From Bdellovibrionales bacterium (GTDB lineage: Bacteria; Bdellovibrionota; Bdellovibrionia; Bdellovibrionales; UBA1609), in the NCBI GenBank assembly GCA_020630675.1, contig JAHDIR010000011.1, forward strand, positions 1-64,000: a stretch of DNA of 64,000 nucleotides, read 5' to 3'. The position numbers were made by a program, and so were the translations under genes. Below are positions 8,646 through 18,178 of the stretch, in pieces. Numbering within the stretch: position 1 is the stretch's first letter; every line of letters begins with the position of its first letter. A model generated the notes under the pieces. The model was not told the DNA's origin and ran no database searches. It saw nothing but the letters and a program-made list of their open reading frames with translations.

Positions 8646-9938
8646 ATGAGTTTTAATGCTTTAAGAGAACTACAAAATAATAACAAATATAAAGCCGGTG
8701 ATTTATTGGTTATCTTTGGTGAACTTTTTGATCGTGGCTACACAAATGGACTTATCAATGCCGCTAAAAAAAAGGGAATGAAAATTGTCACAGGAACTGT
8801 TGGTCGAAGAGACGAAAATGGCCTGCTTCGTCCGTTAAATTCTGAAGAACTTGCAGAGAAATCTGAAGATGTGATTAATATTCCTCTTGAAGCCGGTTTT
8901 GATATTGAACCTGGCCCAAAAGGCTCATCAGCTGTGGATATGCTAGCTGGAACTAAAATGAGTCAGTGGCAAGAAGCAAGACTGGATTGGGATGAAGTGA
9001 ATGCCGCTCAAAACAAGGCCGTTGAAAACTTCAAAAAAAGAGTGAATGATTTTTTACAAGAACTTGAAAGCAAATATATAAATGAAGATACAAATGTTCT
9101 TTTTGCCCACACAATGGCCGGAGGGTTTCCAAGAGCTAAAATTATAATGACCGTGGCCAACCGAGTTTTTAAAGGTTCTGGCGATCGCTTTTTATCGTCT
9201 GAAGTTTTTTGGAACTCTGAGCTTGGACAGTTATGCCAAAAAAACTTTCAAGAGGTGACCGGTGAAACCTACAAACATCTGTTAGACCTATCAAAGCCAC
9301 TCAGAAATAAAATCAAAGAAAATGGCCAACATGTTTCTTATGTGGCTTATGGTTATCATGGCACTGAGATCCTGATCAATGACCAGCTAACTTGGCAATC
9401 CTATGCCCCCTACTTACAAGGTTGGGCGAAAGTTAGGCTCGAAGAAATTTCTAATCAAGCCCATGACGAAGGCATCTCTTCCTGTGTTTTTAATGCTCCA
9501 GAAATTTTAACCAATTCAAGCAGTATTTTCCTTGGTGTTGAAGTGCCTCTTTATAAATTGATGCCTGCTATAGCTATGTTTAAAAGCTCAGAGGCCTATG
9601 ATAAAATTTGTAAAAAATGTAACTCTTTACTGAAAGACGACGTCGATATTGAGGTTGTTCTTAACAAATTAAATGATTACTTTAATAATAATACAACCAA
9701 AAGACTGCTCGATTTCTCCAGTGCTTGGCCTCAACATAATGACTCAAACCAAATGAAGCTTATGAGAGAACTTTCTACAGAAATCATTGATATGCATAAA
9801 GACAAAAAACAACTTATGACCGCAGAACTCAGCCAAATCGTTTATAACTCTTGCGGACTAGCTATGTTAGATGAATCATGGGAGCCCCAACACGGAACAA
9901 CTTGGATCGGACACGACTTAGTGGCCAAGCTTTCGTAA
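8646..9938 (+). CDS. Conserved protein of uncertain function (possible FabMG-type reductase family)
   Basis: 430 residues from the ATG at 8646, chosen over the track start (8598) because AAGGA lies seven bases upstream and the protein then begins MSFNALRELQ. No signal peptide or membrane segment: a soluble cytoplasmic protein. The N-terminal third has a Rossmann-like beta-alpha pattern (GDLLVIFGELFDRGYTNGL, then KIVTGTVGRR), and later come HTMAGGFPRAKI and YVAYGYHGTEIL. The overall look reminds me of proteins annotated as an enoyl-ACP reductase FabMG family, but I cannot verify this from sequence alone. It is the only plus-strand gene within the 1.2-17.6 kb surface-protein region and faces the end of unit 2 with only 16 bases between stops, so it is probably transcribed alone. 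Confidence 0.75.
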   Translation: MSFNALRELQNNNKYKAGDLLVIFGELFDRGYTNGLINAAKKKGMKIVTGTVGRRDENGLLRPLNSEELAEKSEDVINIPLEAGFDIEPGPKGSSAVDMLAGTKMSQWQEARLDWDEVNAAQNKAVENFKKRVNDFLQELESKYINEDTNVLFAHTMAGGFPRAKIIMTVANRVFKGSGDRFLSSEVFWNSELGQLCQKNFQEVTGETYKHLLDLSKPLRNKIKENGQHVSYVAYGYHGTEILINDQLTWQSYAPYLQGWAKVRLEEISNQAHDEGISSCVFNAPEILTNSSSIFLGVEVPLYKLMPAIAMFKSSEAYDKICKKCNSLLKDDVDIEVVLNKLNDYFNNNTTKRLLDFSSAWPQHNDSNQMKLMRELSTEIIDMHKDKKQLMTAELSQIVYNSCGLAMLDESWEPQHGTTWIGHDLVAKLS

Positions 9939-9954
9939 ATTAAAAGCCTCAAAA

Positions 9955-12357
9955 TTACTTTTTGAGAAAGCCTAAAACTTTCAGAACATCATACCTATCA
10001 ACGCTCACTTCTCCATCGGCGTTGATAGGCATTTGATTTTTATTTTGATTATAGGACAACTTGTTTTCATTTTTACCCGTAAAAAAACCCCATGTACTTT
10101 TTAAACCTTTAGCAACGCCCTTACCAACTTCAGCTAGCGTTTTGGCTGAATAATCATAAGCACAAGCCCCTGAGTTTTTTAACAGCTCATCTCCCTTCAA
10201 CGTAAGTAGCTTTCTATAACTCACCTCAGTGCAATAAGAGGCATACTTACTTGAGTCAGCAATTAGGTCTTTGAAGTAATCGTAAGAAACATCCACTTCG
10301 CCTTTATCGATAAAGTGGTTGTTATCAGTATCAAACTTCAAAAATAAAGACTCAACAAAAATTAATAAAGTTCCGATTTTACTGTATTCGGCGTAAGTTA
10401 AAAAAGTATCATCAACCTCATCAATTCTTTTGATGGAGTAAACTAAACTTTCTTCAAAGCTCATTACTTCCCCCGGATCAATGAGTTTTCTTTCTTCATC
10501 ATGACGAGCTAAGTAGGCTTGTAATCCTGGTAAATTATCAAATTTATCAATAACAATAGATAAGAAGTGATCGTTAAAACATTTTTTAGGAATCGCAGGC
10601 AGGCCGAAAACATCATGATTAGTGACTGTCTCAGAACATTTGCTCTTTAATTGATCATAAGAGCTTGGAAAAACTGAAAGCGTCGAGGCGTAGTGCGATA
10701 TCACTTCAATGGCTTCGTTCATACGAATCATTGAATACTTCTTTAACTTACCCATAGACCCTTCTAGGCGATAACCATCTCCGGACGCCACGAAAACTTT
10801 GGACTCGATATACATTCGCCCTACAATATTCTCAACGGTGGATTTACCGACCGCCATAATATAAAGTTGGTTAAATAAATCACTAAATTCCCTAACAAAA
10901 ACCTCTAACTCTGGCCTGTAAATTCCTTCATAAATATTTTTTCTTCGAGTTGGAGTATTATAACCCACGGCTACAGCACGTGTCAGAGAGCGAAACACAT
11001 TTAACAGCGAAAGATTTTTTTTGTTATATTTTTCGCTACCCGCCTGTCTCTCAATGACCAGACCTTGGCGATCTAAAGAAAAATAAGTGGGAATACTACG
11101 AACTATATCAACAAACGACATTTCACCCATTACCCCTGTTGGCTCAGGAGATAAGCCAGGGTAAATATGACCTCTTACTATCTTAAGTTGAGTTTTTTTA
11201 TAAAGATCAAACTCTTCTCGTATTCTACGAAAATGATTTTCATGAATACCTTTATAATAAGGTTTAAAGCTTTTGCCATAAACCTTATTAAAATAAGAAT
11301 TTTTATCTCTTAGGTTTTTTGGAACACTAATCATTTTCTCAAAGACAATGGGAATCATTCTCTGCAAAGTCTTAAGTGTTAAAGACCGTGGAAGCTTGTT
11401 AAGACGTTCATAGTAATAAAGAACACTATTTATATCTTTATAACTAAAAATATTATTTTTATTCAGATGAATAGATTCTTCCACAGAACTAAGTAAAGAA
11501 TTAGCTTGCTCAAGAACCTGTTCGGTGTGAATGCCGTTAAAATAAGACTCTAAAGTCCAGTTATGCTTTGTATTGAGCATAAATCTTAAGTAGTCAGTTA
11601 TGCTCTTAGCCCAAAGGCTAACGTTACCTGTAGTTAATCTTTCTCCTTGAGCCGACCACATTAATTTATGAAAACTCCAATAAAGATTCCATTTATCTAA
11701 GTTAGTTTGAGTTAAAAGAATATTTGCAGAAGACAACCAACGCTCGAGCTCTTCTTTACTAAAAGAAAGTTTATAATCAAAGAAAAGGGCCACGACTAGT
11801 TTTTTTGCAGCAGACAGCTTTTCAACAATAACATCATCACTTAAGGACTTTTCATCATACTGTTCCAACATAAGGTTAGCTAACGGGTAAAGTTTTAAGT
11901 AAACTTTCTTTAAGCGTAAAATAAAAACCCTAAGGTCTTTAAGCTCCTTATGGCTAATTCTCTTTTTATGCCCTTTAACAATTTTTTGTTTAATTTCAAA
12001 AAATATTTTTATAAATTTTTCCGTCTCAGAGTCATAATTGTCTATTTTTTTTCTTAACAAACTTTTTACATTTGGTAGGGATATATCATCTTGAGATTCG
12101 ACATTGATATGTTTATCTACAACTTCAACGACATACCCCAAACAATCAAAAGCCGCTTCGACACTGCCGTCAGTGGTGTTTTGTAACCCTTCTTTTATAA
12201 ACGGAGAAAGCTTGTCATCAACACAAGACAAAGAATTTCCGCCCTTAATCTCAAGGGTATCATTTGACTCAGCATCATCGGTATCCATTTGACAGGAAAT
12301 TATTAATACGGAAAAAGTAAAATAAAAAAAGATCTTCAACCATTTCTTAAAACACAT
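9955..12357 (-). CDS. Large lipoprotein with EF-hand loop (unit 2)
   Basis: 800 residues, with lipoprotein signal MCFKKWLKIFFYFTFSVLIISC. Mostly helical by composition. Near residue 690 it has DTDNNHFIDKGE, an exact EF-hand calcium loop (acidic/Asn at 1, 3, 5, 9; Ile at 8; Glu at 12). The C-terminus has NADGEVSVDRYDVLKVL, which resembles half of a dockerin/EF-hand. It is paralogous to the 13962 gene: the segments before the EF-hand (CFNDHF...LPGLQAYL here, CLSSEF...FPGLNRGL there) align by eye, and both have one EF-hand in the same place. The start overlaps the barrel stop by 11 bases with ribosome site GGGGGAAG, indicating coupled translation. Probably surface or periplasmic and calcium-binding (inference); function unknown. 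Confidence 0.82.
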   Translation of the reverse strand: MCFKKWLKIFFYFTFSVLIISCQMDTDDAESNDTLEIKGGNSLSCVDDKLSPFIKEGLQNTTDGSVEAAFDCLGYVVEVVDKHINVESQDDISLPNVKSLLRKKIDNYDSETEKFIKIFFEIKQKIVKGHKKRISHKELKDLRVFILRLKKVYLKLYPLANLMLEQYDEKSLSDDVIVEKLSAAKKLVVALFFDYKLSFSKEELERWLSSANILLTQTNLDKWNLYWSFHKLMWSAQGERLTTGNVSLWAKSITDYLRFMLNTKHNWTLESYFNGIHTEQVLEQANSLLSSVEESIHLNKNNIFSYKDINSVLYYYERLNKLPRSLTLKTLQRMIPIVFEKMISVPKNLRDKNSYFNKVYGKSFKPYYKGIHENHFRRIREEFDLYKKTQLKIVRGHIYPGLSPEPTGVMGEMSFVDIVRSIPTYFSLDRQGLVIERQAGSEKYNKKNLSLLNVFRSLTRAVAVGYNTPTRRKNIYEGIYRPELEVFVREFSDLFNQLYIMAVGKSTVENIVGRMYIESKVFVASGDGYRLEGSMGKLKKYSMIRMNEAIEVISHYASTLSVFPSSYDQLKSKCSETVTNHDVFGLPAIPKKCFNDHFLSIVIDKFDNLPGLQAYLARHDEERKLIDPGEVMSFEESLVYSIKRIDEVDDTFLTYAEYSKIGTLLIFVESLFLKFDTDNNHFIDKGEVDVSYDYFKDLIADSSKYASYCTEVSYRKLLTLKGDELLKNSGACAYDYSAKTLAEVGKGVAKGLKSTWGFFTGKNENKLSYNQNKNQMPINADGEVSVDRYDVLKVLGFLKK

Positions 12358-13747
12358 AACTTCCCCCTAATCGAAGAAAGTCGTTGCCTTTGAATTTTGA
12401 ATAAAATGTATTTTCGTTATTTTTTGAAGCAGATATAACACCACCTTCAACAAACAGTTGAAGCCTAGAGTTTAAATATTTAATTTTTGTCGTACTCAAT
12501 TGACCTTGATCTGGCAAAGAGTATTCAAATCGACCTTCCCACACTATTTTTTTTCGGCGACTTAACCGGTGAGTATAGTCAACACTAAATTGAACACTTT
12601 CTTCGCGATTAAAGTAATTTCGAGTAAATACATCATCTAACTCAGGGTATTCAATGAGAGTGCCTTTCTCTTTTTTATTTTTAAATAAGCGAATATAAGA
12701 GGCCGATACATTTAAATCATTCACAAGAAAATGATTTTTTCTCAAGCCCCCGCTCAACCAGTCTTGAGTGCTTAAGTCACTCTCCACCCATTCAGAAGGC
12801 TTAACAAACGAGCCCTCAGGTTTATCTTTCAAGAAAGAAAGCCAAGCCGTGACCTCTTCCCAGCGGCGCCCTAGGTCAAAAGTGTACAGTTGATGTCTTT
12901 TTGCTTGCACATCAACAACCGCTAATATGCTAGGACCTCCCGAAGTTTCTTCGCTAAAAAGATACGAGGTATGAAAGCTATTGTTTATTTTATTAGCGTA
13001 CCCAATGTTCATCCAACTTTTTTTGTTGGAGTAACCCAATTGAATCGCTCCAGCCCCGCGAAAAACAACATCATTCACATCAGGCTCTCTAATTTGATAG
13101 CGTACATCTGTTAAAATTCCACGCTCTAAGACTTGATTAGGTGGCAATGAAAACCAAGGGTTCAAAGAAGACAACTTTTCATTTTCTAAACGGTAACTTG
13201 GCCCTTGCCCAGGAAGATGAAAATAGCTGACAAAAGATTTAAGAAAAAAACCGTTGCCACGCCAACTGTAATGAAGGCCTGTTAAACCTTGCTCTTGAGG
13301 GCTTAAAAAATCAAGATTAAACAAGGGCTGAGTTAAACCTAACTTCCAAACCTTATCTACCTCACTCCAAGTTTGCAGTTTACGACCAAAAGATAATGAC
13401 TGCGACCCATTTTTTTTATTCACAAAAAGTTCTGTTACTCGAGGCGAGAAGAAGTCTAAGTCTAAACCTCTTTGGTAAGTTAAGCCTAAGTTGTGAAAAT
13501 ATTTAAAGCCTTGCCCACTCCACTTTAGCTCAGAGTTTAAATCTATATCTGTAAAGTTATAGGCGTCGTTAGAAAAATTTTTCTGATTAAATAAACTTTG
13601 TTGAATATTAATGGCCGATTTGTGGCTTACACTAGAAAGAACAAAGCCGGGATAAGCTAAAACAATAAGAACTAAAGCCAATGGTAAAATATTTACCCAC
13701 TGCTGACTAAAATTCAGTATTAATTTACTCACCCAAGTTGACTTCAT
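12347..13747 (-). CDS. Predicted outer-membrane barrel protein (unit 2)
   Basis: 466 residues: N-terminal signal segment (LPLALVLIVLAYPGFVLS), beta-barrel-like sequence and terminal ...LGGSYVF. It shares an N-terminal pattern with the unit 3 barrel: GRKLQTWSEVDKVWKLGL here against GRKKTKWSLEDDIWQRGL there, each followed by a QxLTG motif, a SPF/SYF strand and NPWFSLPP/NPNFKPPG. The two are clear paralogues. No porin family named. ATG preceded by AAGGGG. First gene of the unit; its stop lies inside the start of the lipoprotein gene. Confidence 0.78.
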   Translation of the reverse strand: MKSTWVSKLILNFSQQWVNILPLALVLIVLAYPGFVLSSVSHKSAINIQQSLFNQKNFSNDAYNFTDIDLNSELKWSGQGFKYFHNLGLTYQRGLDLDFFSPRVTELFVNKKNGSQSLSFGRKLQTWSEVDKVWKLGLTQPLFNLDFLSPQEQGLTGLHYSWRGNGFFLKSFVSYFHLPGQGPSYRLENEKLSSLNPWFSLPPNQVLERGILTDVRYQIREPDVNDVVFRGAGAIQLGYSNKKSWMNIGYANKINNSFHTSYLFSEETSGGPSILAVVDVQAKRHQLYTFDLGRRWEEVTAWLSFLKDKPEGSFVKPSEWVESDLSTQDWLSGGLRKNHFLVNDLNVSASYIRLFKNKKEKGTLIEYPELDDVFTRNYFNREESVQFSVDYTHRLSRRKKIVWEGRFEYSLPDQGQLSTTKIKYLNSRLQLFVEGGVISASKNNENTFYSKFKGNDFLRLGGSYVF

Positions 13748-13961
13748 ATTACCCCTTAAATCTGAGCTAATTATAAGAGATCCAGTGACTTTTTGAAAAT
13801 TAATACTCTGACCTGTAAGGTCAGATTGTAAAAATTATAGGATCAAATCAAATATGACATATACCCTGTATTTTTTTCTAAAAATACTAATTTGGAACCA
13901 CCTTATTTTTAAGCAAAAGTGACAATTTTCGCTTTATTTTCAACTCATTTAGGTGGATTAC

Positions 13962-16124
13962 TCAATCTTTAAATAAACTAGATATAGTCGCTAAAATATC
14001 AATGAGACCACTTCGTTTTGCAAAGGCAGTTCTTTTTTCAGGAAACTTTACCCAGTGTTGAAACACCAAAATTTCATTGGGATCAACAACGGGTTCATTA
14101 TTGGGAATATACCCTTTAGCCATCATAAAGCTATAAGTATCTTCAGGTCTGACTTCTGGATATATTAAACCTAAAATTTCTCCTATGGCTCCTTCCGCCA
14201 ACTGGAAGGACTTTACAATTTCAGGGTAATCTAAAAGATTATTACTATTTGTATCAAAACGGTGAAAGAAGGACTCTGAGTAATGCCAAAGAATTAATAG
14301 CTCTAAAAGATCAAAACTACTTATGTACAGGTCTTGCTTAAGATCTGCCACCACCGATAAGCTTTGCTCTACAAACGAGGAGCCTTCAGATAGACTCAAG
14401 CCCCTGTTTAAGCCAGGGAAGTTTATTAAAGCTGTTTTCTTAAAAAAAGCAAACTCAGAAGAAAGACAAGCTGAGTGTATTTTACCGCTTTTATAACAAG
14501 ATGGTGACAAGGCTTTCTTTATTTGTTGGGCACTTTCATAGCCCGATATAATGTACTGAATAAAAGAAGAAAGCTCAGACACCGAAAGTTGTTTATTGCC
14601 ATCACTATATAATGTCAGCAGGTCAGCCTCAACAAGGGTGCGACTATAAAAGCTTGAAAGATCTAAAGAGCTTCCGAGCAAAGGCTTCCAAGGCTCAATT
14701 AATTCATCCACCCAACTGGTGAGCTCATTTATACCAAATTGATTTTCATCATTCGCATAAACTTGAGCAAAGGGTTTTAAGAATACATGCTTGAAGTTTA
14801 TAGACATATAAGCTTCATAACTTAAAATACTTTTTACAGGATCACTTTGCCCTAAAAATACACGACCAGCAGGTTCGATATTGAAATTAAGTCCGGAACA
14901 ATGAACTAAATACCTAGCTAATTCCACGCCTTCAACAGGCATAGCTTTTGCGCTTTGACTATCACAAGAGTAAGGGTGCTGAACAGCTAAACTATAGAAA
15001 TTCAGACTTTTTTGCCATTGAGTGATTGCCGAGTTTATCGCAGCTAATTGTATAATACCAAAATGACCTGATTTAGCTTGTAAAAAACGCTCAGTTAAAT
15101 TTAACCAGCTACCATCCAAAGCTGCTAAAGTGGTCTCACTTTCTGAATTAAGTACTTTTGAGACTCTCTCAAACAAAAGGTGCCACTCATGAAACAAAAT
15201 GGTTTGATTTGCTCTTTCTTGTAAGGATGACTCTAATGATAAAAATAACTTTGAAACCATCTTTATTAAATGGTCGTTTTCTAAACCGTTGACCCATTTT
15301 TGCCAACCTAAAGTTCCGTGAATATACAAATTCACTAAGTCTAAAAAGTTATCAATGACAGCGGGGTCATTGGCTTTTTTATCTAAACCGACAAAGATAT
15401 TTATATATTGATCTAAGGCTAAAACAGCTGCTTCTAATTGGTTTTTGGTTTTTTCTGTGTCTATGAAATCTAGAAGAATATTTTTAAGATCTGTAAAAGA
15501 AACTTTTTTGGCAAATAGCTCTAAAATTAAATTTTTAAGCTCCGGCTCAATGGAGCTCCAAGCTTTTTTCATTTCTGGGTAAGAAACAAGATCTGGACTT
15601 ATCATATACTTAGCTAAAACAGGAATTTTAGTTCTAAGCTTCAGAGAAGCTTTCTCATAAGCTCTCAACTTACTCGCCAAAAGCTGGAGCTCATTACGAT
15701 GAATGGTTTCTTCTTGTCCACCTAAAATTAGTTTTTTAAATTTAAATGCCGTATTGTAGACGGTTACATCTAGAACACTCGAAGTTTCAGGCAAGAACTT
15801 AAGTAAAATATCTTTTATTTCACTTTTTTCAAAAATAAGCTGTGGGTTTCCTTGTAAGTCTTTTTTTCTAAAATCAAGGATAAGCTCAATAAGATCAATA
15901 TGACAAAGCCAAAACTGACTAATTTTAGATGACGACAACTGTCCTTTTAAATAATTTTCGACTTTATCAGAATAACCACTAAAGCATGTTTTGATTCGTA
16001 ATATACTTTGGTCGGTAAAGTCTTGTTGAATTTTAGGTGGCTCTTTACCAGAACAAGAAAGTAGAAACAGAGAAAAAACCAAAACACAAATTTTAATAGG
16101 ATTTATATTGAGATTAAAAAGCAT
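13962..16124 (-). CDS. Large lipoprotein with EF-hand loops (unit 3)
   Basis: 720 residues, signal ending FSLFLLSC. Helix-rich. Near residue 640 DTNSNNLLDYPE is a full EF-hand loop; earlier YSDGNKQLSVSE is a degenerate loop (Tyr at position 1). Paralogue of the unit 2 lipoprotein, sharing order, the EF-hand position and the segment before it. ATG overlaps the barrel stop by 11 bases with GAGG upstream. The 214-base gap to unit 2 holds an imperfect hairpin (AAGCAAAA...TTTTCGCTT at about 13911-13935) without a proper T-run, so it is unclear whether transcription stops between the units. Function unknown; likely anchored beside its barrel partner (inference). Confidence 0.82.
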   Translation of the reverse strand: MLFNLNINPIKICVLVFSLFLLSCSGKEPPKIQQDFTDQSILRIKTCFSGYSDKVENYLKGQLSSSKISQFWLCHIDLIELILDFRKKDLQGNPQLIFEKSEIKDILLKFLPETSSVLDVTVYNTAFKFKKLILGGQEETIHRNELQLLASKLRAYEKASLKLRTKIPVLAKYMISPDLVSYPEMKKAWSSIEPELKNLILELFAKKVSFTDLKNILLDFIDTEKTKNQLEAAVLALDQYINIFVGLDKKANDPAVIDNFLDLVNLYIHGTLGWQKWVNGLENDHLIKMVSKLFLSLESSLQERANQTILFHEWHLLFERVSKVLNSESETTLAALDGSWLNLTERFLQAKSGHFGIIQLAAINSAITQWQKSLNFYSLAVQHPYSCDSQSAKAMPVEGVELARYLVHCSGLNFNIEPAGRVFLGQSDPVKSILSYEAYMSINFKHVFLKPFAQVYANDENQFGINELTSWVDELIEPWKPLLGSSLDLSSFYSRTLVEADLLTLYSDGNKQLSVSELSSFIQYIISGYESAQQIKKALSPSCYKSGKIHSACLSSEFAFFKKTALINFPGLNRGLSLSEGSSFVEQSLSVVADLKQDLYISSFDLLELLILWHYSESFFHRFDTNSNNLLDYPEIVKSFQLAEGAIGEILGLIYPEVRPEDTYSFMMAKGYIPNNEPVVDPNEILVFQHWVKFPEKRTAFAKRSGLIDILATISSLFKD

Positions 16125-17565
16125 AACTTAACCTCAAGTCTAAAGCATCGGTGTCTTCATAAGCATGCCAGTACATTTCTCGCGGATCAGAAAAATTGTT
16201 GGAAAGCAAAGCAATATGGCTATATGACAAAGACAACACGGCTTGCCGACTCAGTCTAACACTCGCCTGCCATAAACTGACCGTGGTTTTTTGAATAAAA
16301 TCGTAGTTCCAATCGGCGCTCAACTGAAAGGGTTTTCCTAAAGTTAAGTTTTGATTCCATTTTAACTTTAAGGCTCGGTTGTACTGATATCTGATAGGAA
16401 ACCTCGAATCTGTTCGGGACGCTAGACGTCCAATATCTGGAAGGTCTCCTCCTTCGAGATGAGTATAACTGGTCAGAAACTCCCCACCTATCTGGTTAAA
16501 TTTATACTTAAGAAAACCTGTATAAATCCATGTGGTGTCGACATTTTTTTGTAATGTCGTTGCTGGCTGAGACTTCAGGTGAGGCTGATCATAAGTCACA
16601 GCCCCTCCCACAGATAGTGAGTTTGATGCTTCAGCTTCAAAGTCAGCGGCAGCCAAAGTATGATAAACCACCTCTGGCGTGACATTGGCCAACAAACTCA
16701 CTGTATTTTTTAAACTGACAATGGGAGCCACCAAAGGAATTTGATTCATTGGCTTTATTGCCCCAGAAAGGCTCATATTAAAAGCTTTCCAGCGAGCACC
16801 AGCTTTTAAAGCAAAGCTAGGGTTATAAATTATATCACTCGGCGCACTATTGATGAGACGATATTTCAAGTCGATTTGATTATCACCAACCAAAGCAACA
16901 CTGCTACCTGGAGGCTTAAAGTTTGGGTTTTTTGAAATAAAACTTCCATCCTTTTCTTCAAAATCAATACCCAGGTCAGGAATAAAAAAAGGAGATACAA
17001 AAGCTGTGAGGAAAACTGGAGACTTCGTTTGAATATCAAGGTAAAATCCCGTGAGAGATTGACTCATCGGCTGGGTTAGGTTGTAAAAGTTTCTTGGCGC
17101 CCAAAGCCCTCGCTGCCAAATGTCATCCTCTAAGCTCCATTTGGTTTTTTTTCGACCGGCACTTATTTCGAAAAATTTTGCTTTATAAGATGAGTAAAGA
17201 TCTGGTATATCAAAGTATATATGCTCTTCAGACGTGGCATAAAACACCTGCCCTTCCGCCTTCCAATTAAAAGATTCTTGCAGTTTTTTGGTAGACTGCC
17301 ACTGGCCAGCAAAACCAATCAAACTATTAGAATTTTGAGCAGTTTTTTTTGTTTGTGAGCTGAGTTCCGAATAACCACTTAACCCTAAGAATAAGGACAT
17401 TTTTTTATGAGACTTTGAAAACAAACTCTCGGTTTTTTTGGGCTTCAGTTTTATTTGCGCATTAGATGCTAGATCTAGGGCATTTGAAGTGGCTGCGTTT
17501 AAGAAAAAAGGACATTGGATAAAAAACAAAAAGACAACAAGATATTTTTTATGCTTATTTAACAT
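16114..17565 (-). CDS. Predicted outer-membrane barrel protein (unit 3)
   Basis: 483 residues with signal MLNKHKKYLVVFLFFIQCPFFLNA, many amphipathic strands and a C-terminal ...LDLRLSYAF, all consistent with an outer-membrane barrel. Paralogue of the unit 2 barrel (see that entry for the matching motifs). The ATG has GGGAG upstream. It is the promoter-proximal gene of the unit; the divergent neighbour is the nrd operon. Confidence 0.78.
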   Translation of the reverse strand: MLNKHKKYLVVFLFFIQCPFFLNAATSNALDLASNAQIKLKPKKTESLFSKSHKKMSLFLGLSGYSELSSQTKKTAQNSNSLIGFAGQWQSTKKLQESFNWKAEGQVFYATSEEHIYFDIPDLYSSYKAKFFEISAGRKKTKWSLEDDIWQRGLWAPRNFYNLTQPMSQSLTGFYLDIQTKSPVFLTAFVSPFFIPDLGIDFEEKDGSFISKNPNFKPPGSSVALVGDNQIDLKYRLINSAPSDIIYNPSFALKAGARWKAFNMSLSGAIKPMNQIPLVAPIVSLKNTVSLLANVTPEVVYHTLAAADFEAEASNSLSVGGAVTYDQPHLKSQPATTLQKNVDTTWIYTGFLKYKFNQIGGEFLTSYTHLEGGDLPDIGRLASRTDSRFPIRYQYNRALKLKWNQNLTLGKPFQLSADWNYDFIQKTTVSLWQASVRLSRQAVLSLSYSHIALLSNNFSDPREMYWHAYEDTDALDLRLSYAF

Positions 17566-17878
17566 ACATCAACTCCCACCCTCTCGTTTTTTTTAAAAAA
17601 AATTGGATCCTTACCAAATCACTAGCTCACTCTGAGCCCTTTAACGCTTGGCGTTCTGGCGGAACACCCCAGACCTTTCTGTACCCGATTTCTTACATTC
17701 TTTCAAATTCTTACTCGCAATAAATTGTGTTTAGAAAGAATAACAATAGAATTTATGTATTTTTGACAGCTCTTGCTGACCTACAAAGCATTTTATTGAT
17801 TTGAGCGCCAAAAAATCGACACCTCTGTTTTGACGATTTAAGATTTTTAACAAGAAGGTTGGGACGTTCCTAAAAAAA
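17566..17878. promoter_or_regulatory. Divergent spacer between unit 3 and the nrd leader
   Basis: About 310 bases with no gene. It contains GTTCTGGCGGAAC and GGTCTGG/CCAGA-type short inverted repeats at about 17655-17680 that could fold in the 5' UTR of unit 3, and a TTGACA at 17763-17768 on the plus strand without a good -10 at 16-18 bases. No NrdR-box pair was found. Confidence 0.3.
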
Positions 17879-17979
17879 AGGCAGAATGTAATTAGAGAAA
17901 ACAGTCAAGGTTTCTTCGCAAAACTATTAACACTTATCGCCGGATGATAAACCACTGTTCTCTCTAAACTATTCTGCCT
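17879..17979 (+). promoter_or_regulatory. Long stem-loop in the leader of nrdAB, candidate regulatory RNA
   Basis: AGGCAGAAT (17879-17887) pairs perfectly with ATTCTGCCT (17971-17979). Inside it TAGAGA pairs with TCTCTA, AACAGT with ACTGTT, and after a CAA bulge GGTTT (17909-17913) with AAACC (17949-17953): about 26 base pairs broken by one internal loop, one mismatch and a bulge. The apical part can form TTATC...GATAA. It lies about 310 bases ahead of nrdA on the same strand. It does not match any riboswitch consensus I can recall. Confidence 0.5.
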
Positions 17980-18065
17980 CGGAGCTCCATTGATCAAAAT
18001 TATTCATGACATCACCTTTTACACATTGACTCAAATCGGAGACGGAAATATCGTTTTACCTGAGA

Positions 18066-18130
18066 GGGAATTTGGAAAGAATCCAAACCGGGGAAAGTTA
18101 AACTCTACTCTATTCGTACACGGATGTACT
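18066..18130 (+). promoter_or_regulatory. Two further hairpins in the nrd leader
   Basis: TTTGGA-AAGAA-TCCAAA (about 18072-18088) and GTACA-CGGA-TGTAC (about 18117-18130) are perfect small hairpins. The first sits in AGGGAATTTGGAAAGAATCC, which is spaced like the AGGGAA-stem-GAAT part of cobalamin riboswitches, but the CCCGC-ACTGT box and 3' elements are not present, so I do not call it that. Confidence 0.3.
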
Positions 18131-18178
18131 GCAAAGCTCACAATTACAAATAATTTGAATAAACAAAAGCCTGAAAAC

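Noticed and set aside
18040-18115. Cobalamin riboswitch upstream of nrdA
   Set aside because: AGGGAA, a five-base stem and GAAT are spaced as in the cobalamin riboswitch, but the CCCGC-ACTGT box and the conserved 3' part are missing; not called without a covariance search.
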